A stretch of DNA of 58,170 nt, from NCBI GenBank assembly GCA_934463035.1, contig CAKSIG010000008.1, forward strand, positions 1 through 58,170. Reading direction: 5' to 3'. This document shows, one piece after another, positions 8,115-15,746 of this stretch; position 1 is the first letter of the stretch, and each line of letters starts with the position of its first letter. A program made the position numbers and the translations under genes. The DNA comes from an uncultured Eubacteriales bacterium. GTDB lineage: Bacteria > Bacillota > Clostridia > Oscillospirales > Acutalibacteraceae. The notes below the pieces were generated by a model. That model was not told the DNA's origin, did not search any database, and saw only the letters and a list, made by a program, of their open reading frames with translations.

Positions 8115-8423
8115 ATGGAATTTTCAAATATGATTAAAAGGTGTAAGTTATTAGAAATAAGCAATTATCTTATCGGATACGGTGAATCGGTGGTGGAAAG
8201 CAAGGACTTGGATTTTGCCACCGCTATAATGGATATGGAAAGACACACAAGTAAATTTTTGGAGGAGCGTTTTGCAGACCAAGATGAACGCGACGCTGTT
8301 TCCGACGAAATGGCAATCCGAGAAAAAACTACAAGCGAAATATATTTTCAATTGGGTCTTATAGCAGGGATAAATATATCAAGGGAAATAGAAAGAAGAA
8401 CCAAGGAATTGAATAAAGAATAA
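8115..8423 (+). CDS. Repeated small protein of unknown function, copy 1
   Basis: A 102-residue, mostly helical, charged protein of unknown function. Paralogues lie at 30233-30544 (about 90% alike) and 44646-44957 (about 60%). The N-terminal dozen residues are identical in all three, and the C-terminal half keeps a YFQxGxIAGIN segment. No enzyme motif, signal peptide or membrane segment is visible. GAGGTG gives a good ribosome site. All three copies lie next to heptamer-hairpin repeats, so this gene is probably the cargo of a small mobile element. General layout recalls small helical proteins carried by phages and plasmids, but I do not recognise the family. An ATG frame at 8041 overlaps its start and is not convincing. 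Confidence 0.7.
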   Translation: MEFSNMIKRCKLLEISNYLIGYGESVVESKDLDFATAIMDMERHTSKFLEERFADQDERDAVSDEMAIREKTTSEIYFQLGLIAGINISREIERRTKELNKE

Positions 8424-8428
8424 ATAGA

Positions 8429-8609
8429 AAATTAGAGTTTAGCAGAAAAAATAAGATTGATACACCCGCCTCCCTCGTCAGAGGGCGCCAACGATTTTTT
8501 CAATTTTATTACTGCTAAACTCTAATTTATTTTTTATATTTCGTGCGAAGCACACCGACGTCTAACATCTAGCATCTAATATCTAACGTCTAAAATCTAA
8601 CGTCTAAAT
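8429..8609 (-). repeat. Heptamer repeat, variant copy F, with nested 17-base inverted repeat
   Basis: Minus-oriented relative to copy A. It contains a perfect 17-base inverted repeat (8429-8445 with 8512-8528, core TAGAGTTTAGCAG) enclosing an unrelated CCCTC/GAGGG hairpin, then a short GTGC/GCAC hairpin in place of the usual long one, then seven reverse heptamers (8558-8609). The heptamers supply the stop codon of the next gene. Confidence 0.75.
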
Positions 8610-9250
8610 TTGGCTTCAAGAACAAAACTTACAATTACCGCAACAGCCGCAAGCGACAGCACGCATATCACCGCCACGAGCGCAAAACCGCTCTTATTTT
8701 CCGAAGTATCGGTTAGAAAATCGGGAGATTTCAGGCTTTCAAAAACGGTTTTTGTATAATCGGTGCTTTCGTCCTTTGCGGTGTAGAACGCAAGGGTGTA
8801 TACCTGTTCGTCGGCTACGGTGATGTAGCGGATAAGCGTGTATTCGCCGCCGCTGTCCGAAAGGGTTTCCTCGGCTCGGATAAACTTTTGACCGCCGTTT
8901 TCGGCAATTTCACACTGCGATTTGTCAAGTCCTGTCATTTCGGGCGCAAGGGAGAGGATACTGCTGTCTTCAAGCAGGGAAATATTCCCGACGTTCTCGG
9001 AAAATTTGCTTTTTACCGCGCTTATTCGTATCTGCTTTGTGTTTTTCCCGTTCACGGCGGTATATATTATGCCGTTTTCGGAGCAGTAGCCGTTTAATTC
9101 TTCCGTACTCATACCGAGAATTTCGGCAACGTCCGCGGTATCGTCCTTAAATTCGGAGCCGACGGTCACAGTTGCCTTGGCGTTGGCGCACACTGTGAAT
9201 GTAAACATCAGCGCAACAAACAAAACCGCGCACAACAGTTTCTTTTTCAT
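8597..9250 (-). CDS. Secreted or membrane-anchored protein of unknown function
   Basis: A protein of about 217 residues with an N-terminal signal peptide (KKKLLCAVLFVALMFTF, then CANAKA). An extracytoplasmic region of about 150 residues follows, with a single C-terminal membrane segment and a short basic tail. No catalytic motif is recognised. The start is ATG 9250, five bases after the folD stop; a GTG at 9259 overlapping that stop is possible. The last codons (FRR-stop) fall in heptamer copy F, suggesting the repeat arrived within the original 3' end or just after it. It is the last gene of the lgt-folD unit. Confidence 0.65.
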   Translation of the reverse strand: MKKKLLCAVLFVALMFTFTVCANAKATVTVGSEFKDDTADVAEILGMSTEELNGYCSENGIIYTAVNGKNTKQIRISAVKSKFSENVGNISLLEDSSILSLAPEMTGLDKSQCEIAENGGQKFIRAEETLSDSGGEYTLIRYITVADEQVYTLAFYTAKDESTDYTKTVFESLKSPDFLTDTSENKSGFALVAVICVLSLAAVAVIVSFVLEAKFRR

Positions 9251-9255
9251 ACTTT

Positions 9256-10110
9256 TCACCCGTTTATACCGTTTTGTCTTTTTGCCGCCGTAAGTGTGTT
9301 CTGCATAAGCATTGCTATCGTCATAGGTCCTACGCCGCCGGGTACGGGGGTTATTGCCGCCGCCTTTTTGCTGACGTTTTCAAAGTCAACATCGCCGCAC
9401 AGCTTTCCGTTTTCTCGGTTCATACCTACGTCGATTACAACTGTGCCGTCCTTAACCATATCGGCGGTTATAAAGCGCGCCTTTCCCACAGCCGCGACAA
9501 GTATGTCGGCGGTAAGGCATATTTCTTTTAAGTTTTTCGTCCTTGAATGGCATATTGTGACGGTGCCGTTTTTATGTAACAATAGCATTGACATCGGCTT
9601 TCCGACAATGTTTGAACGCCCCACCACCACGCAGTGCTTGCCCTCGGGGTCAATACCGCTGCTTTTGAGCAGTTCCATTATTCCCGCAGGGGTGCAGGGA
9701 ACAAAATCATAATCGCCTATCATTATTTTGCCGACGTTAACGGGGTGAAAAGCGTCAACGTCCTTTTTCGGGTCTATTGAGTTTATTATCAGCTTTTCGT
9801 CAAGGTGCTTCGGGAGCGGAAGCTGGCAGAGTATGCCGTTAATGCTCGGCTTTTTGTTGAGCATATCTATAAGCGCCAAAAGCTCTTCTTCGGTTGTGTC
9901 GGCTGGCAGAGCGTATTCCTCGGAAATAAAGCCGACAGCCTCGCAAGCCTTTTTCTTGTTAGCGACATAGACCTTTGAAGCGGGATCCTCGCCCACGATT
10001 ATGACCGCAAGTCCTGCCGAAACGCCTTTTTGTTTTAACTGTTCGGTTTCTATGCGCACACGTTCCTTTACCTCGGCTGAAATCTTCTTGCCGTCAATTA
10101 TCATGCTCAT
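9256..10110 (-). CDS. folD: Methylenetetrahydrofolate dehydrogenase/cyclohydrolase
   Basis: Interconverts 5,10-methylene-THF, methenyl-THF and 10-formyl-THF for one-carbon metabolism. The 284-residue length is typical. Visible signatures are EDPASKVYVANKKKACE with the catalytic Tyr/Lys region, the QLPLPKHL segment, VVGRSNIVGKP for NADP binding, and the C-terminal PVPGGVGPMTIAML. ATG 10110 lies inside the end of lgt with AGGAGG seven bases upstream, so the two are translationally coupled. Confidence 0.97.
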   Translation of the reverse strand: MSMIIDGKKISAEVKERVRIETEQLKQKGVSAGLAVIIVGEDPASKVYVANKKKACEAVGFISEEYALPADTTEEELLALIDMLNKKPSINGILCQLPLPKHLDEKLIINSIDPKKDVDAFHPVNVGKIMIGDYDFVPCTPAGIMELLKSSGIDPEGKHCVVVGRSNIVGKPMSMLLLHKNGTVTICHSRTKNLKEICLTADILVAAVGKARFITADMVKDGTVVIDVGMNRENGKLCGDVDFENVSKKAAAITPVPGGVGPMTIAMLMQNTLTAAKRQNGING

Positions 10111-10987
10111 TTTCTTCCTCCTGTGTTTCCTTTGCTATAACGGGTACATATTCCGCGGTTTCATCTTTTTCGCGGTATTTTTTCTCAAACACAACAAGCA
10201 AAACCGCGCCCGTTATGCAAAGCACCGCCGACAAAAGGCTTGATACGCGCAATCTGCCTATCATAAGACTGTCGGTGCGGATAAGCTCTAAAAACGTGCG
10301 CTCAAAGCCGTACCAAACGCAGTACATAAGCGAGGTTTCGCCGCTGAAACGGCGGTTTTTGCTCAAATGATTTATTATGAAAAATCCCGCAATGCACCAA
10401 ATTGACTCATACAGAAAACAGGGGTGAACAAGTCCGTTTGAGCCCATTTCGCTTGCAACCTTTGAGCTTGTCATACCCCACCAGCTGCTGCCCGTGAACG
10501 TTCCGTATGCCTCTTGGTTAAAGAAGTTGCCCCAACGCCCGATACCCTGTCCTATCAGAAAACCGAGAACGGCAATATCAAACATATCAAGAATGTTTAT
10601 TTTCAGTATCTTACAGGCGATAAATCCCGCGGCAAATGCGCCGATAACTCCGCCGTAAATGGCAAGCCCCGCAAAGCCTGAGGAATCCCTGAATCCGAAA
10701 AAGTCGCCGATGCCGTTTAGCTTTTCCCCGTCGAAAATCACGTAGTACGTGCGTGCGCTGAGTATCGAAACGGGCGTGGCGATAAGAACCACGTCAAGCA
10801 TCTTGTCGGTATTAAGATTAAACCTTTCGGCATTCTTAACCGCGAAGATAAGCGCCAGCAAAAACCCGCAGGCGATAATTATTCCGTACCAATAAATGTC
10901 CCACCCGTTTTCGCCGAGCGGTATTCTGAACGCTACGGGATTGAGGTGCATTTTTATGCCGAAGATAGTAACGTCGTATCCTGTCAT
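10094..10987 (-). CDS. lgt: Prolipoprotein diacylglyceryl transferase
   Basis: Membrane enzyme that moves diacylglycerol from phosphatidylglycerol to the lipobox cysteine of prolipoproteins. The 297-residue protein has about seven membrane segments and the signature IGRWGNFFNQEAYG, including the essential Arg and Asn. The N-terminal RIPLGENGWDIYWYGIII is also typical. The C-terminal tail is highly acidic and overlaps the folD start. It heads the lgt-folD-membrane protein set. Confidence 0.97.
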   Translation of the reverse strand: MTGYDVTIFGIKMHLNPVAFRIPLGENGWDIYWYGIIIACGFLLALIFAVKNAERFNLNTDKMLDVVLIATPVSILSARTYYVIFDGEKLNGIGDFFGFRDSSGFAGLAIYGGVIGAFAAGFIACKILKINILDMFDIAVLGFLIGQGIGRWGNFFNQEAYGTFTGSSWWGMTSSKVASEMGSNGLVHPCFLYESIWCIAGFFIINHLSKNRRFSGETSLMYCVWYGFERTFLELIRTDSLMIGRLRVSSLLSAVLCITGAVLLVVFEKKYREKDETAEYVPVIAKETQEEENEHDN

Positions 10988-10999
10988 AACAAACTTCCT

Positions 11000-12268
11000 T
11001 TATTTATTTTTCGGTTTTATAACCGAAAGAACGGTCTTTTCGCCGTCAAGCAGACTCAGCCGCTTGTAAACGTCCTCAACCGTTACCGATTTGAGGTATT
11101 TTATCTCGTCAAACAGGTTGCAGCCGAACATAGCGCAGTCGATAAGCTGCATAGCAATTCCCTCAACGTTGTTGAAACGCCTTATCGCGTCGCCGTACAT
11201 ACCGCACCTTACCGCGGAAAACAGCTTTTTGTCGATACCCTCCGTTTTAAGGCGCTCAACCTCGTTTTTGATTTCCTCGGCTACCCTCTCGGGGTTGGAC
11301 GATTCGCCGTCAAAAATTACCGCCGCATAGCCGTTGCCCGTGAAATATTCGCTTGAAAACTCATCGTTTATAAGCCCCTCCTCCACAAGGCGCTTGTAAA
11401 GCGGTGAGGAATCGCCCGCGATTATTTCAAGCAGTATCGCGGTGTGTACCTTTTCTTTGAGCGTTCTTTCGGGCGCCGAAACAGGCTCTTTATAGCCGAA
11501 GCAGAACATAGGCATTGCCACTTCAAGCGCCTGCTCGGTGTATTGCTGTGTTACCCCGTCGGGTTCGTCCGCGGGTATTCTTTCTATGCTTATAGGCTCG
11601 TTCGGTATCACAGCCGATTCTATCTGCTTCAAGACCTTTTCGCTGTTTACGTTTCCCGCTATACATATAAACATATTCGAGGGGTTGTAAAAAGTGTTGT
11701 AGCACTTGTATAAAAGGTTGTGGTCTATCTGCGCTATCGAATCGACAGTCCCCGCAATGTCTATGCGCACGGGGTGGTTTTTATACATTGCCGAGAGCAT
11801 ATTGAACATAACCCGCCAGGACGGGCTGTCGTCATACATACGAATTTCCTGACCGATAATTCCCTGTTCCTTTTGAACGGTCTGTTCGGTGAAATAGGGC
11901 GACTGAACAAAGTCAAGCAGTATTGCAAGATTGTCATAAAATCTGTCCGAGCAGGAGAAAAGATAGCAGGTGCGGTCAAACGAGGTAAAAGCGTTGGCAT
12001 ATCCGCCCGTTTCGGCATAGCGCGTGAATGCGTCGCCGTCCTCGCTTTCAAACAGCTTATGCTCCAAAAAATGCGCTATTCCCTCGGGAACGTTGAGTGT
12101 TTCGCCGTTTGCGGTAAAGCAGGTGTCGATAGAGCCGTATTTAGTTCCGAAAACGGCATACGCCGAGCTGTATTGCGGTTTTTCGAGAATGTATATTTTA
12201 AGTCCGCAGTCAAGCTCCGCTTTTATATAGCTTTCGCCTATCTCGCTGTCAAAACGCTGTTTTATCAT
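11000..12268 (-). CDS. yfmH: M16-family zinc peptidase YfmH (EF-P modification-associated)
   Basis: A 422-residue insulinase-type peptidase. It keeps the inverted zinc motif HFLEH (in IAHFLEHKLFE, near residue 65) and the downstream glutamates. In Bacillus the YfmH/YfmF pair is linked to the 5-aminopentanol modification of elongation factor P. It follows yfmF with a four-base overlap, as in other Firmicutes, and the two probably form a heterodimer. The family call is certain; the EF-P role is taken from family knowledge. Confidence 0.9.
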   Translation of the reverse strand: MIKQRFDSEIGESYIKAELDCGLKIYILEKPQYSSAYAVFGTKYGSIDTCFTANGETLNVPEGIAHFLEHKLFESEDGDAFTRYAETGGYANAFTSFDRTCYLFSCSDRFYDNLAILLDFVQSPYFTEQTVQKEQGIIGQEIRMYDDSPSWRVMFNMLSAMYKNHPVRIDIAGTVDSIAQIDHNLLYKCYNTFYNPSNMFICIAGNVNSEKVLKQIESAVIPNEPISIERIPADEPDGVTQQYTEQALEVAMPMFCFGYKEPVSAPERTLKEKVHTAILLEIIAGDSSPLYKRLVEEGLINDEFSSEYFTGNGYAAVIFDGESSNPERVAEEIKNEVERLKTEGIDKKLFSAVRCGMYGDAIRRFNNVEGIAMQLIDCAMFGCNLFDEIKYLKSVTVEDVYKRLSLLDGEKTVLSVIKPKNK

Positions 12269-13545
12269 TTTTCATCCTCCTTCGGAAGAAGCCTGTAAAC
12301 CGTGTTGAGATGTATGCCGTTTGCGGCGGCGATAACATCGTCTCTGGTTATTTGGGAAACTTTTGCCGCAATATCGTCAGGCGAGCAGAGCACGCCGTTA
12401 TACACCTTTAACGCATACCATAAATCAAGTGAATTTTGACTGTCGTTATAGGTTTTAAGCGAATCGGCAATGCTCTTTAACGAGGAGCTGTATTCAAAAT
12501 CGCCGAACTCGCCCTTTTTCATTATTTCAAGCTGATTTAATATTTCGTTCTGCGCTTTTTCTGCATTTTCGGTCTCAACGCCCGATTCAACCGTCAAAAG
12601 TCCCTTCTGGCGGACGGAGGACGCCGAGCAGTAGTAGCACAGGCTCATTTTTTCACGCACATTTTCAAAAAGACGGGAGTAAGGTCCGCCGCCGAAAATA
12701 TCGCACATAACCATTAACGGGAGCGTTTCGCTGTCATTCCCCGCCATATCGGAAGAAAAGCCCATAACGAGCTTGCCTTGGCTAACGTCCATACGCTCGG
12801 TTATTTCGAGCGGCTCGGGTCGGAGCGCGGTTTTGTCGCACTTGAAGCAATCGGTTATGTCGGCGCGTTCCGCCGATGAAAAATAACCCTTGATAACGTC
12901 AAAAAATCCGTCCGGCACGGCGGCGCCTATAACGTTTACTCGGACGTAGGCGTTTGAAAGCATACGTTTCCAAGCGCTGTAAAGGCTGGAGCCCGTTATT
13001 GTAAGCACGTCGTCCTCGGTGCCGCACTTCGGCACGCCGTATGCCTTTCCTTTATACATTTCGCTTATCAGCCTGTTTTTGGCGTAGATACGCTTTTCGC
13101 TTACTTCGCTGCGGATATGCTCCACCGCCTTGCGCTTTTCACGGGCAAGATCCTCGGTGAAAAACGCTTCGTTCTCGACCTTGGGGTCGAAGATAAGGTC
13201 GAGCAAAAGCTCGCTCGCCTGCTTTATGAGGGATTCGTTTTCAAACGTAAACCTGTCGTTTATGACCGAAATTCCCATACGCAAAAGCTGGCAGTCGCCC
13301 GCCTTTTCGACGCTTGCTTCAAGCTGTGCGCCGTAAAGACGGTTCAACTTGTAATTAAGGCGCGAAAAATCGGGATATTTTTTACTGCACGTGGTGAGAA
13401 TAAAGGGCAGCAGGGCATACTCCGCCGCCGTATCGCTCGCGAGCGGCAAAAAGAAGTTGAAAGAAATTTTTGTGGTGTTAAAACGCACGTTTTTGACAAA
13501 CAGCCCCTCGGCGCCGTCCGCCAAATTAATGATTTTTCCGGACAT
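12265..13545 (-). CDS. yfmF: M16-family peptidase-like protein YfmF
   Basis: A protein of about 426 residues with the two-lobed M16 fold but without an HxxEH zinc motif, as expected for the non-catalytic partner of YfmH. The N-terminal FNFFLPLASDTAAEYALLP and the GVETENAEKAQNEIL stretch fit. ATG 13545 is chosen because CGGAGG lies six bases upstream; a TTG at 13563 would put that site inside the gene. It overlaps yfmH by four bases. Confidence 0.88.
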   Translation of the reverse strand: MSGKIINLADGAEGLFVKNVRFNTTKISFNFFLPLASDTAAEYALLPFILTTCSKKYPDFSRLNYKLNRLYGAQLEASVEKAGDCQLLRMGISVINDRFTFENESLIKQASELLLDLIFDPKVENEAFFTEDLAREKRKAVEHIRSEVSEKRIYAKNRLISEMYKGKAYGVPKCGTEDDVLTITGSSLYSAWKRMLSNAYVRVNVIGAAVPDGFFDVIKGYFSSAERADITDCFKCDKTALRPEPLEITERMDVSQGKLVMGFSSDMAGNDSETLPLMVMCDIFGGGPYSRLFENVREKMSLCYYCSASSVRQKGLLTVESGVETENAEKAQNEILNQLEIMKKGEFGDFEYSSSLKSIADSLKTYNDSQNSLDLWYALKVYNGVLCSPDDIAAKVSQITRDDVIAAANGIHLNTVYRLLPKEDEK

Positions 13546-13696
13546 AGTATTCCTCCGTGTCAAAATCTTGATAGATAAAACAATCTATATATAATAAGTA
13601 TACCACAACAATCCGCGCAATTCCACAATAAAATTTGCAAAATCGGCGGTATTATGTTATTATACTGTCATATTGATATATCGGGGCGGTGAAAAT

Positions 13697-15235
13697 TTGG
13701 ATATTAAGGTAGAACACAAGCGCGGCATAAGAATACAGACAAGAATTATTGTGTCCGCGTTGCTCCTTTTGTTGCAGATCGTCTTCCTGTTTTTTGCGGT
13801 TTACAGCCTTTCAAAGAGCTATTTTTGGGTATACACCGCGTCGGTTATAGCGGGTATCATATTGGTTATTTATATAGTCAACCGCAGGGGAAACCCCAGC
13901 TATAAAATAACGTGGATAATTTTTATTCTTATCTTCCCGATATTCGGAATATCGGTTTATCTGCTTTGGGGCGGCGGCAGGGTTATGCCCCACAAGCGCA
14001 AAAAAATGATGAAGTGCGAGCGGCGGTATAAGCCGTATCTCAACAAGGACGAAAATCTTCGCAACAAATTAAGATATTATGACGTTCTTCATTCCCGTCA
14101 GGCGGATTATCTTGCGGGGGAGAGCGGCTATCCCCTTTACAACAACACCTCTACCGAGTTTTTAGCCCCCGGGGAAAAGTTTTTGCCCCGTTTTCTTGAA
14201 GAGCTTGAAAAAGCCGAAAAATATATATTTATCGAATTTTTTATCCTTGCCGAAGGCTATATGTGGGACAGGATACACGAAATACTTAAAAGGAAAGCCG
14301 CCGAGGGCGTGGAAATACGCATAATATTTGACGATTTCGGTTCCATAAAGCGCCAGCATAAGGATTTTATAGTCCGCCTGCGGTCGGAGGGTATGCGCGT
14401 TTCGGTCTTCAATCCGATAGGCCCCACAATGAATATATTTATGAACAACCGCAACCACAGGAAAATAGTGGTTATAGACGGCAAGGTTGCCGTCACGGGC
14501 GGACTTAACATCGGCGACGAATACATCAATAAAATAGAGCGCTTCGGCAAATGGCTTGACTGCGCCGTCATAATCAAGGGCGACGCCGTTAGGAGCTTTC
14601 TTGTAATGTTCTGCTGTATGTGGGAATTTACCACGGACAAGAGGATAGATATAGAAAAATATATCGCAAATGCGCCCGCCGAGAGCGAGGGCTTTGTCCT
14701 GCCGTACTGCGACGACCCGTTGAACGAGCGCAATCCCGCCGAGGGTATTTATATGCAAATACTCAACACGGCGCAGGAGTATGTTTATATCGCATCGCCC
14801 TATCTGATAATAGACAACAGTATGATAAACACGCTTAAAATGGCGGCAAGGTCGGGAATAGACGTGCGTATAATAACCCCGTATATACCCGATAAGTGGT
14901 ACGTTCACCCCGTCACAAGGTATAATTATCTTGAACTGCTTGAAGCGGGTATAAGAATATATGAGTATACCCCCGGTTTCATTCATTCAAAGCTCTTTGT
15001 TTCGGACGATATGGTTGCAACCGTCGGCACGGTCAACATGGACTACCGCAGCTTTGCGCTTCACTTTGAATGCGGCGCGTGGATATGCGACAACGACACC
15101 GTGATAGACATAAGAGACCATTTGAAAGAGGTTATGGAGCAGTCGAAGGAAATAACCCTTGCAAAGTGGCGCAAACGCAAGACAGGCGAAAGGCTTAAAC
15201 AGGCAATTCTTCATCTTTTCGCGCCGTTTATGTAG
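13697..15235 (+). CDS. cls: Cardiolipin synthase (phospholipase D superfamily)
   Basis: Condenses two phosphatidylglycerols to cardiolipin and glycerol at the membrane. The protein has two N-terminal membrane segments, a short PLDc_N linker ending in LLWGGGRV, and two HKD motifs: HRKIVVIDGKVAVTGG near residue 252 and HSKLFVSDDMVATVGT near 428. At about 512 residues it is the usual length. A TTG start at 13697 is best because GGGGCGGTG lies 5-6 bases before it; a TTG at 13673 is also in frame but has no such site. Confidence 0.94.
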   Translation: MDIKVEHKRGIRIQTRIIVSALLLLLQIVFLFFAVYSLSKSYFWVYTASVIAGIILVIYIVNRRGNPSYKITWIIFILIFPIFGISVYLLWGGGRVMPHKRKKMMKCERRYKPYLNKDENLRNKLRYYDVLHSRQADYLAGESGYPLYNNTSTEFLAPGEKFLPRFLEELEKAEKYIFIEFFILAEGYMWDRIHEILKRKAAEGVEIRIIFDDFGSIKRQHKDFIVRLRSEGMRVSVFNPIGPTMNIFMNNRNHRKIVVIDGKVAVTGGLNIGDEYINKIERFGKWLDCAVIIKGDAVRSFLVMFCCMWEFTTDKRIDIEKYIANAPAESEGFVLPYCDDPLNERNPAEGIYMQILNTAQEYVYIASPYLIIDNSMINTLKMAARSGIDVRIITPYIPDKWYVHPVTRYNYLELLEAGIRIYEYTPGFIHSKLFVSDDMVATVGTVNMDYRSFALHFECGAWICDNDTVIDIRDHLKEVMEQSKEITLAKWRKRKTGERLKQAILHLFAPFM

Positions 15236-15264
15236 TTGACATAATACTTAAAATCTGGTATAAT
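15236..15264 (+). promoter_or_regulatory. Promoter of the 47-residue membrane peptide gene
   Basis: TTGACA (15236-15241) and TATAAT (15259-15264) with an exact 17-base spacer start one base after the cls stop codon. The downstream small frame therefore has its own consensus promoter. Confidence 0.85.
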
Positions 15265-15294
15265 TTATCCGTATAAATGAAAGGTGGTTTTCGT

Positions 15295-15438
15295 ATGAAA
15301 GGTTTTTTGAAATTTATCGCTTCGCTTACCGCGGTTTTCGCGGTGTTTGTCGGCGCGCTCGCCGTGCTTGACGCGATTACAAACAAACATCGCATTAAGG
15401 GCGACTATCTTGAATGCGATGATACCGATTTTGAATAA
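15295..15438 (+). CDS. Small single-pass membrane protein (47 residues)
   Basis: A short gene with its own consensus promoter, AGGTGG ribosome site and terminator. It encodes Met-Lys-Gly then a hydrophobic helix of about 22 residues (SLTAVFAVFVGALAVLDA) and an acidic tail ending in CDDTDFE. No family is recognised; similar short peptides with an acidic tail are common in clostridia. The tight promoter-gene-terminator layout argues that it is real. Confidence 0.7.
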   Translation: MKGFLKFIASLTAVFAVFVGALAVLDAITNKHRIKGDYLECDDTDFE

Positions 15439-15446
15439 AATTCTGT

Positions 15447-15480
15447 CCTCCCGATTTTTTCAAGGGAGGGCATTATTTTT
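15447..15480 (+). terminator. Terminator of the small membrane peptide gene
   Basis: CCTCCC (15447-15452) pairs with GGGAGG (15464-15469), followed by a T-rich tail. Confidence 0.6.
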
Positions 15481-15621
15481 GCCCTTAATTTACTTTGTTA
15501 TAATTTGAATTTGCTGTTTTATTGTGATTAATTGATAATAAAATTGTCAAAAAAACGGTAAATTGACTTTTGATTAGTTAGATTGCACAAAAACAAAATA
15601 ATTTTCAATACAGTATACTAC

Positions 15622-15746
15622 TTGAAAAGGTTTGCGGAATATTGTATTATATAATGGCAGATAATAATAATGTTCTGTTTCCTTTTAGCCGCTAAAAGGA
15701 AATTTAGTTTAAAGTATTTACATCAGCGGCAGAACGGAGAACAAAA
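15622..15746 (+). promoter_or_regulatory. glgP promoter and structured leader
   Basis: TTGAAA (15622-15627) and TATTAT (15645-15650) are 17 bases apart. The leader has an 11-bp hairpin (TTTCCTTTTAG with CTAAAAGGAAA) nested within GTTCTG/CAGAAC, and the outer arm ends next to the ribosome site. The rest of the 15481-15621 gap is AT-rich with no gene. Confidence 0.6.

Noticed and set aside
8041..8136. 31-codon frame overlapping the start of small gene copy 1
   Set aside because: The frame is not kept in copies 2 or 3 and overlaps the conserved gene out of frame.
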